Assembly (NCBI RefSeq): GCF_036245865.1
Contig: NZ_BTTW01000011.1
Location: 62,001-126,000, forward strand
DNA: 64,000 nucleotides
From: Corallococcus caeni
GTDB taxonomy: Bacteria; Myxococcota; Myxococcia; Myxococcales; Myxococcaceae
Direction: 5' to 3'
Below, one piece after another: positions 7,687-16,459 of the stretch. How positions within the stretch are numbered: the stretch's first letter is position 1; each line of letters opens with the position of its first letter. The notes under the pieces are model-generated. The model had not been told where the DNA came from, did not search any database, and was given only the letters and a program-made list of their open reading frames with translations. The translations under genes were made by a program, and so were the position numbers.

Positions 7687-9561
7687 CTAGCGTCGCTTCG
7701 GGGCGGGCTTGGCGGGGGCCGCCTTGACCGGCTGGCGCTTGGGCGGGGGCGGCGGGGCGGGCTTCTTCTGGACCACCGCCTTGGCCGGCACCGTGTTGGC
7801 GGCCACCGTGCGCACCGGCGCCTGGGGGATGACCACCACCGGCGTGGCGGGGGCCTCCACCACGGACGCGGGCCGGTCCACCGTGTAGGTGAGCCCCTCG
7901 ATGCTGCAGGTGCCCTCGATGCAGCCGACGACCGGCGCCGGGGCCTCACCGAAGTGGGCCTGCCAGTCCCGGCCCAGGTTCAGCGGCTCCGCGATGGCGC
8001 GCTGATCCTTACCCTGGCCGACGAAGGCCTGCATCACGCCGTCCTCGGTGACGAACAGCTCCAGCCGCGCTTCACCCTCCGGGGACACCAGGCCCAGCAT
8101 GGCGCCGCTGCGCTCACCCAGCGCCCACTCCAGGGACAGCGGCGCGCCCGCGCCGTGGTTCACGAGCATCACGTAGCGGCCCGGCCGTCCCAGCAGCCCC
8201 ACCGCGGCCACCGGCTCCGGCGGCGGGCCGTTCAGCACTTCCTTCAGGCGGCGCTGCCACGTGGCTGGCGGCGCTTCGGCGCGCACGCGCGCGGTCAGCC
8301 GGGCGACGCCGCCCACCAGCCCCATCACGTCCACGCGGGCGCGGCCCACGCGCGACTCCTTGTCTTCGTCCACGGGCGGGAAGACGAGGGCCTTGTTCTC
8401 GAAGGTCAGCGTCCGGCCCGCCACCAGCACCTGCGGTAGGTCCGGACCGTCTCCCATCGTCACCCGGCGCTTGTCCGTGGTGACCTCTTCCACCCGGCCG
8501 GGACCGTTGCGGGGCGTGTCCGGACCCAGCTCGCCCATCATGGCGGCGCCCGGCAGCGGCGGCTGCACGTGCACCTGCCCGCTGCGGTGGTACGCCACGC
8601 CCAGCACGCCCACGGCGGCCAGCACCGTCACGCTCGCGGCCGTCTGCGCCGTCACGCGCGCCGCGCGGCGCATGGACGCCTTCGCCCGCTGCCAGCGCGT
8701 CAGCCGCAGGGGCGGCATGGACAGCAGGCTGCCGGGGACCAGCGGCTCCAGGTCCGCGATGAGCGCGGTGACGGACGGATAGCGGTCGTCGGGATCCGGC
8801 TTGAGGCACCGCATCACGATGGCGTCCACGCGCGGATCCAGCCCCGAGCGCTTGCGCGACGGAGGATCGAAGGTGCCCAGCGGCACCTCGCCCGTGAAGG
8901 TCTCGTAGAGGATGACGCCCAGCGAGAAGATGTCCGCCCGCGCGTCCGCGCTCTTCGCGTCCACGCGCTGCTCGGGCGCCATGTACGAGATGGTGCCCAT
9001 GGACACGTGCGTGGACGTGAGCGCGAAGCGCGAGGCCGCCGTCGCGTCGTCCAGGAAGGACGCCAGCCCGAAGTCGGACACCTTCGCGATGCCGCCGGCC
9101 TGCTGATCCAGCAGGATGTTCTCCGGCTTCAGGTCGCGGTGGATGACGCCCCGGCCGTGCGCGTACTCGATGGCCCGGCAGATCTCGAGCATCCGGCGCA
9201 GGAGCACCGGCGTCTCCATGGACGGGCTGCGCATGAGCTCGCGCAGGGACGGCCCGTCCACGAACTCCATCACGAGGTAATAGGTGGTGTCCGTCTTCCC
9301 CTTGTCGACGATGGCGACGACGTGGGGGTGGCTCAGGGTCGCCAGCGCCGCGGCTTCCTTCTGGAAGCGCGCGATGAACGACGGGTCCTTGGCCAGCTCC
9401 GGGTTCAGCAGCTTCACCGCGACCGTGCGGCCGAGCGACAGCTGGGTGGCCTTGTGGACCTCTCCCATGCCGCCGGCACCGACGAGCTTCTCCAGGCGGT
9501 AGCCGCTGACGAGGTCAGGAGGCCGGGAACGACTGATGGCGGTTGGCTCAAACGAGGACAT
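7687..9561 (-). CDS. Membrane-anchored Ser/Thr protein kinase
   Basis: A 624-residue Hanks-type kinase. The kinase domain covers about residues 21-275: glycine loop GAGGMGEV (about 29-36), ATP lysine K50 in VAVKLL, catalytic loop HRDLKPEN at 141-148, DFG at 163-165, and MAPEQ near 194-198. All catalytic residues are present, and the HRD arginine suggests activation-loop phosphorylation. A single hydrophobic segment at about 303-324 follows a basic stretch, placing the kinase inside and the remaining 300 residues outside. That outer region is not recognised and ends in a Pro/Lys/Ala-rich tail (about 580-624). It lies downstream of the GAF gene on the same strand with a 118-base gap. Confidence 0.92.
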   Translation of the reverse strand: MSSFEPTAISRSRPPDLVSGYRLEKLVGAGGMGEVHKATQLSLGRTVAVKLLNPELAKDPSFIARFQKEAAALATLSHPHVVAIVDKGKTDTTYYLVMEFVDGPSLRELMRSPSMETPVLLRRMLEICRAIEYAHGRGVIHRDLKPENILLDQQAGGIAKVSDFGLASFLDDATAASRFALTSTHVSMGTISYMAPEQRVDAKSADARADIFSLGVILYETFTGEVPLGTFDPPSRKRSGLDPRVDAIVMRCLKPDPDDRYPSVTALIADLEPLVPGSLLSMPPLRLTRWQRAKASMRRAARVTAQTAASVTVLAAVGVLGVAYHRSGQVHVQPPLPGAAMMGELGPDTPRNGPGRVEEVTTDKRRVTMGDGPDLPQVLVAGRTLTFENKALVFPPVDEDKESRVGRARVDVMGLVGGVARLTARVRAEAPPATWQRRLKEVLNGPPPEPVAAVGLLGRPGRYVMLVNHGAGAPLSLEWALGERSGAMLGLVSPEGEARLELFVTEDGVMQAFVGQGKDQRAIAEPLNLGRDWQAHFGEAPAPVVGCIEGTCSIEGLTYTVDRPASVVEAPATPVVVIPQAPVRTVAANTVPAKAVVQKKPAPPPPPKRQPVKAAPAKPAPKRR

Positions 9562-9679
9562 GGGCGGGGCGCTGGGCGGCGAGGGTAGCAGAAACGGGAC
9601 GCCGCGTTACCGCTCCCCTTCAGTCCCTCGGGCCCCCTCCCGCTCGCCGGGTGGCCGGGCAGCCGTGACCCGGGTGGGC

Positions 9680-10264
9680 TCAGGTGTCCCCGACGACGGG
9701 GCGCAGCACGCTGGTGAGGTTGGTGCGCACCTGCGACAGCGAGGAGCGCATGTTCGCGTGCCGCACCGACGCGCCAATGGCCCGCGCCAGCGACTTGAGC
9801 AGGGACACCTCTTCCGGACGCCAGATGCGCGCCTGGTGGCAGTCCTCGAACGCCACGAACCCCCACCACTGCTTGGCCGGGACGATGGGGCACAGCAGGA
9901 CGGACTGCACGCCCTGGCGCTCCAGCAGCTCGCGCATCATCGGCGGCGCCTCGCGGGAGGTGCAGTTGACCGGCATCCCCGCCTCCAGCATGTCCGTCCA
10001 CGCCATCGCGTAGTCGCGCAGGGGCAGCGCACGCAGCACCGGGTGCGCCAGCGGGGACACCACGCCCGGCTCCGCCCACGCGTGGCGCAGGTCCGTGAGG
10101 AACCGGCCCGCCAGGTTCGTGGTCCGGTTCTCGAAGATGCACGCGCGATCCACCTTCATCGGGCGGGCCACCATGCCCAGCGCATCCGAACCCGTGGCCG
10201 GGCACAGGCCCTTGTCCAGGAGCAACCGCGACGCTTCGGACACCTTCGTGAACGCTTCCACCAT
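9680..10264 (-). CDS. GAF-domain protein
   Basis: A 194-residue single GAF-like domain protein. It has the usual pattern of two outer helices (EAFTKVSEASRLLLD at the start and a helix near the end) around a beta sheet holding VDRACIFEN, VQSVLLCPIV and WWGFVAFEDC. The WRPEEVSLLKSLARAIG stretch is typical of the GAF C-terminal helix. It could be a small-molecule sensor; no output domain is attached. The start is uncertain. ATG 10324 has AGGAC eight bases upstream, but a good promoter at 10338-10366 would start RNA near 10331, so ATG 10264, where the domain begins, is preferred. It may act with the kinase downstream. Confidence 0.75.
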   Translation of the reverse strand: MVEAFTKVSEASRLLLDKGLCPATGSDALGMVARPMKVDRACIFENRTTNLAGRFLTDLRHAWAEPGVVSPLAHPVLRALPLRDYAMAWTDMLEAGMPVNCTSREAPPMMRELLERQGVQSVLLCPIVPAKQWWGFVAFEDCHQARIWRPEEVSLLKSLARAIGASVRHANMRSSLSQVRTNLTSVLRPVVGDT

Positions 10265-10337
10265 GACCGTCTCGCTTGAAGGGGGGGAGGGGGGCGCCCC
10301 TTCCTGTCGTGGATGAACCGCCATCCACATATGTCCT

Positions 10338-10366
10338 GTTATGCGCGATTCCTCTGTTCCTGTCAA
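10338..10366 (-). promoter_or_regulatory. Predicted housekeeping-type promoter for the GAF gene
   Basis: On the minus strand a perfect -35 box TTGACA (10366-10361) is followed after 17 bases by CATAAC (10343-10338), a 4 of 6 match to the -10 consensus. The DNA upstream is AT-rich for this genome. Transcription would begin near 10331, giving a leader of about 67 bases to ATG 10264. Confidence 0.5.
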
Positions 10367-10430
10367 ATGGTGGTTTTACTGAAAAACCAAGAAGAGGGGG
10401 GAAAGCGCTTCCCAGGCACTGAAACGACAA

Positions 10431-10461
10431 CAGGGGCGCCCTCGTGAAGAGAGCGCCCCTG
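10431..10461 (-). terminator. Terminator hairpin after the small charged protein gene
   Basis: CAGGGGCGC pairs with GCGCCCCTG (9 bp), and the stem extends inward with one mismatch to a five-base loop. On the minus strand the stem is followed by TTGTCGTTT, mildly T-rich. It lies between the gene ending at 10520 and the GAF promoter. Confidence 0.6.
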
Positions 10462-10519
10462 CCGGGCACCGTGTCCCGCACGTTCCTTGGAAACGGGCGG
10501 ACGCGAGTGAAGAGAGGGA

Positions 10520-10786
10520 TCAGCCCTCGGTCTTCGTCTCGGTGGTGGTCTTCTTCTCGGTCTTGGTCTTCGTGCCCTTCTTGGTGGCCTTGCCCTCGTG
10601 CTTGGTCTCGGTCTTGGACTCGGTCTTCATCTCACCCTTCATCTCGCCCTGCGCCTCGGGGGCGGCGGCCTCGGTCTTCGCCTCGGCGGCGGGGGCCGGC
10701 TGCGCGGCGGGGGCGGCGGCGGGGGCCGGGGTGTTGGCAAACGCGGCGGAGGCGGCGAACAGGGCGGCGACGATGACGGTCTTCAT
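10520..10786 (-). CDS. Small exported Ala/Pro- and Lys/Thr/Glu-rich protein
   Basis: An 88-residue protein of extreme composition. Residues 1-18 form a clean Sec signal peptide ending in AFA. Next comes an Ala/Pro-rich stretch (about 19-45), then a tail built almost only of Lys, Thr, Glu and Gly in loose repeats (KTESKTETK, KTKTEKKTTTETK). No known domain is visible. The ATG at 10786 has GGAG seven bases upstream. A protein like this is probably disordered and could sit in the periplasm or cell surface, binding polyanions or the wall; this is inference only. It has its own terminator and its own upstream region, so it is probably transcribed alone. Confidence 0.7.
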   Translation of the reverse strand: MKTVIVAALFAASAAFANTPAPAAAPAAQPAPAAEAKTEAAAPEAQGEMKGEMKTESKTETKHEGKATKKGTKTKTEKKTTTETKTEG

Positions 10787-11123
10787 GGATGGCTCCGGGG
10801 ACGACACGCCGACGCGGGATTGCATCGGTTGATGCCAGAGCCCTAGAGCACCCGCCGTGCCAGGGGCGGTTTCAAGCAACTTCGCGGGGTTCTCCGGGTG
10901 GGAGCGGATCCGCCATGGGGAGAATCTCCTCAGTTGCAATTGAAACGATGGGTGCAAGCTCCCCAGGCAGGCGCACGTTGCTTTGACGGCAACGACGCTC
11001 TTCTGCAAGCTGCACCGCGTCCATCCCGTCCCGAGCGCCACGCGCCGGGCCGCGGAGTGGAGCATGAAGCCCGGTCGTCCTCGTCGTGCATGTCGCGCGG
11101 CCAGGTGTCGGGAGAGATGGCGT
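10787..11123. other. 337-bp divergent intergenic region
   Basis: This region separates the minus-strand small protein (start 10786) from the plus-strand lipoprotein (start 11124) and must hold both promoters. No convincing -35/-10 pair was found. It contains the short palindrome GGAGAATCTCC near 10919 and, on the minus strand at 10916-10872, a 14-codon open frame MADPLPPGEPREVA with GAGGAG nine bases before its ATG. That frame could be a leader peptide but has no other support. Confidence 0.4.
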
Positions 11124-11585
11124 ATGCGGCACCTGCTGGCGGCATGGAGTGTGGCGTGGCTCGGAGTGGGATGCGCCGCGACCATTCCCCCTGAACGCCT
11201 CCAGGCCCAGGTGTCGGAGACGGAGCGCTGGCAGCGCGAGTACCAGGCCGAGCGCGAGCGCACCGAGGCCCTGGCGGCGAGGATGGCGGCGCTGGAGTCC
11301 GCGCTGGAGGAGCTGACGCAGGAGCGCGCGGAGGCGGAGCAGGCGCGCGCGGAGGCGGAGCAGGCGCGCGCGACCGCGACAGACGAACTGGCGCGGCTGG
11401 AGGCGGAGCGCCACGCGCTGGAGGAGCACAACGCGCAGCTGCTGGCGCGGCAGCGCGAGCTGGCGGCGCTGCACGAGGAGCTGTCGGACGTGTGGTACGA
11501 GTCCGCGCTGGAGCGCGCGCGGCGGCGCACCCAGCCGCCCCTGCCGGGCGCCTCCTCCACCGAGGCCAACGGGCCGGTGCCGTGA
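11124..11585 (+). CDS. Coiled-coil lipoprotein
   Basis: A 153-residue protein with a lipoprotein signal peptide (MRHLLAAWSVAW then lipobox GVGC, Cys at residue 15) followed by an almost continuous heptad-patterned helix rich in Glu, Ala, Arg and Leu (about residues 25-135). The tandem run EQARAEAEQARA marks the centre of the coil. The C-terminus is Pro/Ser-rich. The ATG at 11124 is preferred over an upstream in-frame start because GGGAGAG lies eight bases before it and the signal peptide begins there. A strong terminator follows immediately, so it is a separate unit from the histidine kinase downstream. Probable structural or scaffold role at the envelope; no family recognised. Confidence 0.75.
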   Translation: MRHLLAAWSVAWLGVGCAATIPPERLQAQVSETERWQREYQAERERTEALAARMAALESALEELTQERAEAEQARAEAEQARATATDELARLEAERHALEEHNAQLLARQRELAALHEELSDVWYESALERARRRTQPPLPGASSTEANGPVP

Positions 11586-11593
11586 GTTTCACG

Positions 11594-11632
11594 AGGGCGT
11601 CCCCGCGGGACGCCTTCTGCTGTTTCTTCTTC
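11594..11632 (+). terminator. Rho-independent terminator
   Basis: AGGGCGTCCC pairs with GGGACGCCTT (one G-U pair) around a three-base loop CGC, followed by TCTGCTGTTTCTTCTTCT. The stem plus pyrimidine/T-rich tail just after the stop at 11585 is a convincing intrinsic terminator. Confidence 0.75.
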
Positions 11633-11654
11633 TGATGTCCCAAGGAGCGTGCCC

Positions 11655-13088
11655 GTGGCGATGAACTCGCGGACCCCCATCCGTGGATACCGCGCGGGAT
11701 TCTTCTTCGTGGTGATGCTGCTGTCGGGCGTCACCGGCTTCATGCTCTGGACGGAGGTGCGCACCGGGCATCAGGTGGACGCGCTGGTGCTGGAGGCCCT
11801 GGAGCGCGCGAGCCTCATCGGCCGCATCCGCGTGGACGTGATGTCGCTGGAGTCCGCCATCGAGGCGCACGTGCGCTCCAGCGGCGACGCCGAGCGCAAG
11901 GAAGCCGACGCGGTGATGGAGGACATCCTGGGCAGCATCCGCCAGTCCTCGGAGGCGTACATGCGCCACCTGCCGCCCGGCGAGAAGGAGGTCTGGCTGC
12001 GCTTCAACGGCGCGTGCCAGGGGCTGGCGGATCAGGTGCGCGCGGCGGCGGTCTTCTCACGCCAGCGCGACGCGGAGCGCGCCCGGCGCCATTTGGTGGA
12101 GAGCATCCGCCCGCTGGCGGCGGAGGTGGACCAACTGGCGGGACAGCTGGCCACGGAGAACGCGTCCGACGCGCGCGTGCTGGTGGGACGGCTGGGCACG
12201 CTGCGGGTGCGCAACACGGCCCTGGGCGCGGTCACCACGCTCCTGGCCATCCTGCTGTCCATGGTGGTGGGCTGGCACATCATCTCCCTGCTCAAGCGCC
12301 AGGACGCCACCATCCAGGGGCAATTGGAGGAGCTGGGGCGGCACAACCAGGAGCTGGATGCGTTCACCCGGCGCGTGGCGCACGACCTGATGGGGCCGCT
12401 GTCCCCGCTCAAGGGCTACCTCACGCTCATCCGGCGCTCCGGCGCGGTGAAGGACCCGGGCGCGCTGGAGATGATCTCCCAGTGCGAGTCCAGCGCGGTG
12501 CGCATGGGCGAGCTCATTGAAGCGCTGCTGCGCTTCTGCCGCGCGGGCACCCGGGGCGACGGGACGATGGGGGAGCTGGACACGGCGGTGAGCACGCTCT
12601 TGTTGGAGGTGAGCCAGACAGCGACGGCGCTGGGCGTGTCGCTGGAGCGCGAGCTGGAGCCAGGCGTGCTGGTGGACTGTCCGGCGCAGCTGCTCCAGGT
12701 GGTGGCGCGGAATCTCTTGTCCAACGCGGTGAAGTACACGGCGGGGCGGCCGGATCCGCGCGTGAAGGTGCGGGTGGCGACGGAGGGCACGGACGCGGTG
12801 GTGGAGGTGACGGACAACGGGCTGGGGATGAGCGCGGCGACGCAGGCGTCGTTGTTCCAGCCGTTCTTCCGGGCCGCGGAGGTGCGGGGCATTCCCGGGC
12901 ACGGCCTGGGACTGGCCACCACCCGGCGCGTGGTGGAGGCGCACGGCGGCACGCTCACGGTGCACTCGGAGGAGGGGAAGGGCACGCGGATCCGCGTGCG
13001 GTTCGCGCGTGTGGCGCGCACTCCGGCGCCGCTTGTGGTGGAGTCCGGCCCGCAGCGCGACGCCCCCTCCATCCGCAAGGCCTCATGA
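11655..13088 (+). CDS. Membrane sensor histidine kinase
   Basis: A 477-residue sensor. Transmembrane helix 1 is at about residues 13-33; a helical extracytoplasmic region of about 155 residues (CHASE3-like in look) follows, then transmembrane helix 2 around TTLLAILLSMVVGWHIISLL. A coiled linker leads to the HisKA domain with the phospho-acceptor His243 in RRVAHDLMGPLSPLKG. The HATPase_c domain follows with an N-box (LLSNAVKY), DNGLG and GHGLGLATT. GTG 11655 was chosen as start because AAGGAG lies seven bases upstream; ATG 11661 is possible. Its stop overlaps the start of the response regulator by ATGA, so the two form a cognate pair. Confidence 0.92.
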   Translation: MAMNSRTPIRGYRAGFFFVVMLLSGVTGFMLWTEVRTGHQVDALVLEALERASLIGRIRVDVMSLESAIEAHVRSSGDAERKEADAVMEDILGSIRQSSEAYMRHLPPGEKEVWLRFNGACQGLADQVRAAAVFSRQRDAERARRHLVESIRPLAAEVDQLAGQLATENASDARVLVGRLGTLRVRNTALGAVTTLLAILLSMVVGWHIISLLKRQDATIQGQLEELGRHNQELDAFTRRVAHDLMGPLSPLKGYLTLIRRSGAVKDPGALEMISQCESSAVRMGELIEALLRFCRAGTRGDGTMGELDTAVSTLLLEVSQTATALGVSLERELEPGVLVDCPAQLLQVVARNLLSNAVKYTAGRPDPRVKVRVATEGTDAVVEVTDNGLGMSAATQASLFQPFFRAAEVRGIPGHGLGLATTRRVVEAHGGTLTVHSEEGKGTRIRVRFARVARTPAPLVVESGPQRDAPSIRKAS

Positions 13089-14446
13089 GCTCAGCCCGAA
13101 TCCTCGTCGTCGATGATGATCCGCATGCGCGCGACCTGCTCCAGCGCCTCCTGGGCGTGCTGGGGCCGGTGACGCAGGCGCCGGACCCCAAGGGCGCGGC
13201 GGAGCGGATGGGCGAGCAGTCCTTCGACCTGGTCCTCACGGACATGGCCATGCCCGACCCGGGCGACGGCCTGAAGGTGCTCCAGCTGGTGAAGTCGAAC
13301 CTGCCGGACACGCCGGTGATTGTCGTGACGGCGTTCGGCAACATCGAGGGCGCGCTGGACAGCATCCAGCTGGGCGCCTTCGACTACCTGTCCAAGCCGT
13401 TCGACGTGGACGCCATCATGCGGGTGGCGAAGCGGGCGCTGGAGCAGAAGCGGCTGGTGGAGGAGAACCGCACGCTGCGCAAGCAGGTGGAGCGCACGTC
13501 GCTGGTGGGCCGCAGCCAGGCGCTGCTGGAGGTCTACAAGCAGGTCGCCCGCGCGGCGACGAGCAACGTGCCGGTGTTGATTACGGGTGAGACGGGCACG
13601 GGCAAGGAGATGGTGGCGCGGGCGCTGCACAGGCGCTCGGCGCGTTCGGGGGGGCCGTTCATCCCGGTGGACTGCGGCGCCATCACCGAGTCGCTGATGG
13701 AGAGCGAGCTGTTCGGCCACGCGAAGGGCAGCTTCACGGGAGCGTCCGGAGCGCGGCGCGGCCTGTTCGAGGAGGCCAACGGCGGCACGCTGTTCCTGGA
13801 CGAGATTGGCGACGTGGGGATGAAGGTCCAGTCGCAGCTCCTGCGCGTGCTCCAGGAGGGGGAGATCCGCCGCGTGGGCGAGAGCGTCCCGGTGAAGGTG
13901 GACGTGCGGGTGCTGGCGGCGACGAACAAGGACCTGAAGGCGAAGGTAGCGGAAGGGGCGTTCCGCGAGGACCTGCTGTACCGGCTGGACGTGGTGCACC
14001 TGCACCTGCCGCCACTGCGCGAGCGGCGCGAGGACATCCCGGCGCTGGTGGAGCACTTCGCGTCGCTGCACGCGCGGGGCGGGGTGCGGCCGGTGGTGAC
14101 GGCGGACGCGATGGCGCGGCTCACGGTGTACGACTGGCCGGGCAACGTGCGGCAGCTGGAGAACGTGATGGCGCGGGCGCTCGCGTTGAACGTCACGGGC
14201 GTGCTGGGGCCGCCGGACTTCCCGGAGCCCATCGGTGACGCGCCCAAGCGGCTGACGGGGCTCGCGGGAGACCTGCCCAGCCTCGCGGAGCTGTCGCGGC
14301 GGTACGCGGCGCACGTGCTCCAGCACGTGGGCGGCAACAAGAGCGAGGCGGCGCGCCTGCTGGGCGTGGACCGCAAGACGCTCTACAAGCTCCTGGAGTC
14401 GCCAGAGGCGCCCGAGGGGATTCCGCCTGCGGAGGGCAGGGGCTGA
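13085..14446 (+). CDS. NtrC-family sigma54-dependent response regulator
   Basis: A 453-residue regulator with receiver domain (acidic cluster DDD at 10-12, phospho-acceptor Asp53 in LTDMAMPD, Lys in YLSKPFD), AAA+ domain and C-terminal Fis-type helix-turn-helix (NKSEAARLLGVDRKTLYKLL). Walker A is GETGTGKE at 168-175 and Walker B TLFLDE at 235-240. The sigma54-contact loop reads GSFTGA at 215-220 instead of the usual GAFTGA, a single Ala-to-Ser change; the following helix is normal. It is translationally coupled (ATGA) to the histidine kinase upstream, its obvious partner. Target promoters cannot be read from this window; no clear sigma54 promoter was found nearby. Confidence 0.94.
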   Translation: MSSARILVVDDDPHARDLLQRLLGVLGPVTQAPDPKGAAERMGEQSFDLVLTDMAMPDPGDGLKVLQLVKSNLPDTPVIVVTAFGNIEGALDSIQLGAFDYLSKPFDVDAIMRVAKRALEQKRLVEENRTLRKQVERTSLVGRSQALLEVYKQVARAATSNVPVLITGETGTGKEMVARALHRRSARSGGPFIPVDCGAITESLMESELFGHAKGSFTGASGARRGLFEEANGGTLFLDEIGDVGMKVQSQLLRVLQEGEIRRVGESVPVKVDVRVLAATNKDLKAKVAEGAFREDLLYRLDVVHLHLPPLRERREDIPALVEHFASLHARGGVRPVVTADAMARLTVYDWPGNVRQLENVMARALALNVTGVLGPPDFPEPIGDAPKRLTGLAGDLPSLAELSRRYAAHVLQHVGGNKSEAARLLGVDRKTLYKLLESPEAPEGIPPAEGRG

Positions 14447-14578
14447 TCCGCGGAGGGCACTTTCCGCCGTTCGTGGCAATCGCCGTTCAGGGCGCAAGGA
14501 CTGCCCACCCACGCGTAGGAGATCGCACCTGGGCCGACGTTGAGGATGTCAGCGGGGACCCGTAGCGTTGCGGTCCGT

Positions 14579-16459
14579 ATGCGCCGCCGCTGGTTCCCCC
14601 TCGGACTTCCCCTGTTGTTCTTCGCGTGCGCTCCGGTGGAGCCCCCCGTTCCCATCGCGCCGGTGGATGCGGGCACCGTGACGGCACAAGCCACCGTGCC
14701 CGACGCGGAGGCTGCTCCGTCGCCGGAGTCCGCGCAGGCGCTCCATTCCGCATGGCAGGCCACCGCGCCCGAGTCCTTCGATGACGGCGGCGTCACGCAT
14801 GCCACCGCGCCGGCCCTGCTGGGCGCGGTGGAGAACTTGGAGGATGCGGGCAGTGCGCTCTCGCTGTCGCTGGAGCCTTCGCTGTCGCAATCCGCCTCCG
14901 TCGGCGCGGACACCGAAGCCCTGCCCGGCGAAGAGGAGCCGCAGGTCATCACCGAGTCCGAGGTCCCCCTGCTGGAACTGGGACCGGACGGTGAGCCGTT
15001 GATCGACGCGGAGGACTCCGCATCGGATGACGCCATCGCGCAGGCGACGGACGGCGGGAGCGCTGTTGTCGCCGTGGGCTCCGACCCGAATGCGCCAGGC
15101 TCCACGGTGGAGCCCCCTGTCGTGGGATCCGACTCCCAAGACCCCGCGACAGCGCCCATCACGGGCACCGACGGTGACGAGGACGTCGTCGCCGAAGCAC
15201 CGCTCATGGACGCCGACGCGGGCATGGAGCCCTACGCCATTCCCTACGCCCCGGACGCGGGCTCGCTGCGAGTACGCCGCTCCATCGCGGTGCGCTCGGA
15301 GCCCCGGCAGGACTCACCGTCCCTGGGCACCGTGGCCCAGGACATGCGCGTGCGGTGGAAGGGCGCGATGCGCGGCCCGGACTGCGAGACGTGGGTGGAG
15401 ATCGAGCCCCGTGGCTGGGTCTGCGAGCGCTACCTGGAACAGAACTTCCGCGAGCCCCGCGTCCGTCCGCTGCCCCGCCTGGAGGAGGGCGCGCTCACGC
15501 CCGGCATCTACGCGCGCGTCGTCGGCCGCCGCGTGCGCGCCTACCCGAGCCTCGCGCTCGCCCGGAAGAGGCGGCAGGGCGTGCTGCTCAAGGGCTCCGT
15601 CACCGTGAAGCTCCTGGGCCAGGTGAAGGTCGGCCGGCGCACCTTCTGGCGCACCTCCGACGGCCAGTACTTCGAAGCGCGCGTGCTGCGCGAACACCGC
15701 CCCTCCGACTTCAGCGGCCTGGACGCGGAGGCGCTCGCGTCCCTGCCCATGCCCTTCGCCTGGGCCCAGTCCCGCGCCGCGCCCCGCACCGACGTGGTGG
15801 TGCGCAAGGCCCCCGACGCACGCGCCGAACGCGAGACCGTGCTCCCCCCGCGCACGCTCGTCTCCGTGCGCGAGCTGTCCCCCGACGGCCAGTGGGTCCG
15901 CATCGCGGAGGACCACTGGGTGGCGCGCGACGACCTGCACGTCGCGTGGTCGCTGGCGTCGCCGTCCATCGTGGAGCCTGGCGCGCGCTGGCTGGACGTG
16001 GACCTGGAGGCCCAGACGCTCATCGCCTACGAGGGCGACCGTCCCGTCTACGCCACGCTCATCTCCTCCGGCAAACCCGGCACCGACACGCCCGAAGGCC
16101 TCTTCCGCATCTGGGTGAAGTTCGCGGAGGCGGACATGACGGGCACCATGGGCAGCGCCAGCTACCGCGTGGCCACCGTGCCGTGGACCATGTTCTTCGA
16201 GGGCGACTTCGCCCTGCACACCGCCTACTGGCACGACCGCTTCGGCGAACCCGTGAGCCACGGCTGCATCAACCTGGCCCCGAAGGACGCGCGAGCCCTC
16301 TACGGCTGGACCACGCCGGAGGTGCCCACCGGCTGGTCCATGGCGCACGCGACGCCGGAGGATCCGGGCACCTGGGTGCGCATCCGAGGCCAGGCCCATG
16401 AGGCGCCGAAGAAGCGCCGCAAGAGCACGGCCGTCGTCGCCACCGTGCGCGACCTCTAG
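14579..16459 (+). CDS. Lipoprotein L,D-transpeptidase (YkuD) with SH3-like repeats
   Basis: A 626-residue envelope protein. It starts with a lipoprotein signal (RRRWFPLGLPLLFFACAP), followed by a long acidic, low-complexity region (about 20-225). Two or three SH3b-like segments come next (for example SLRVRRSIAVRSEPRQDSPS and VVVRKAPDARAERET), then a YkuD L,D-transpeptidase domain near the C-terminus. The catalytic motif is present: a His in FALHTAYWHDRFG and SHGCINLAPKDA with the nucleophile Cys. Such enzymes form 3-3 peptidoglycan cross-links or attach proteins to the wall. The C-terminal tail is basic. Start chosen for the signal peptide; ATG 14546 upstream is also in frame. Confidence 0.85.
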   Translation: MRRRWFPLGLPLLFFACAPVEPPVPIAPVDAGTVTAQATVPDAEAAPSPESAQALHSAWQATAPESFDDGGVTHATAPALLGAVENLEDAGSALSLSLEPSLSQSASVGADTEALPGEEEPQVITESEVPLLELGPDGEPLIDAEDSASDDAIAQATDGGSAVVAVGSDPNAPGSTVEPPVVGSDSQDPATAPITGTDGDEDVVAEAPLMDADAGMEPYAIPYAPDAGSLRVRRSIAVRSEPRQDSPSLGTVAQDMRVRWKGAMRGPDCETWVEIEPRGWVCERYLEQNFREPRVRPLPRLEEGALTPGIYARVVGRRVRAYPSLALARKRRQGVLLKGSVTVKLLGQVKVGRRTFWRTSDGQYFEARVLREHRPSDFSGLDAEALASLPMPFAWAQSRAAPRTDVVVRKAPDARAERETVLPPRTLVSVRELSPDGQWVRIAEDHWVARDDLHVAWSLASPSIVEPGARWLDVDLEAQTLIAYEGDRPVYATLISSGKPGTDTPEGLFRIWVKFAEADMTGTMGSASYRVATVPWTMFFEGDFALHTAYWHDRFGEPVSHGCINLAPKDARALYGWTTPEVPTGWSMAHATPEDPGTWVRIRGQAHEAPKKRRKSTAVVATVRDL

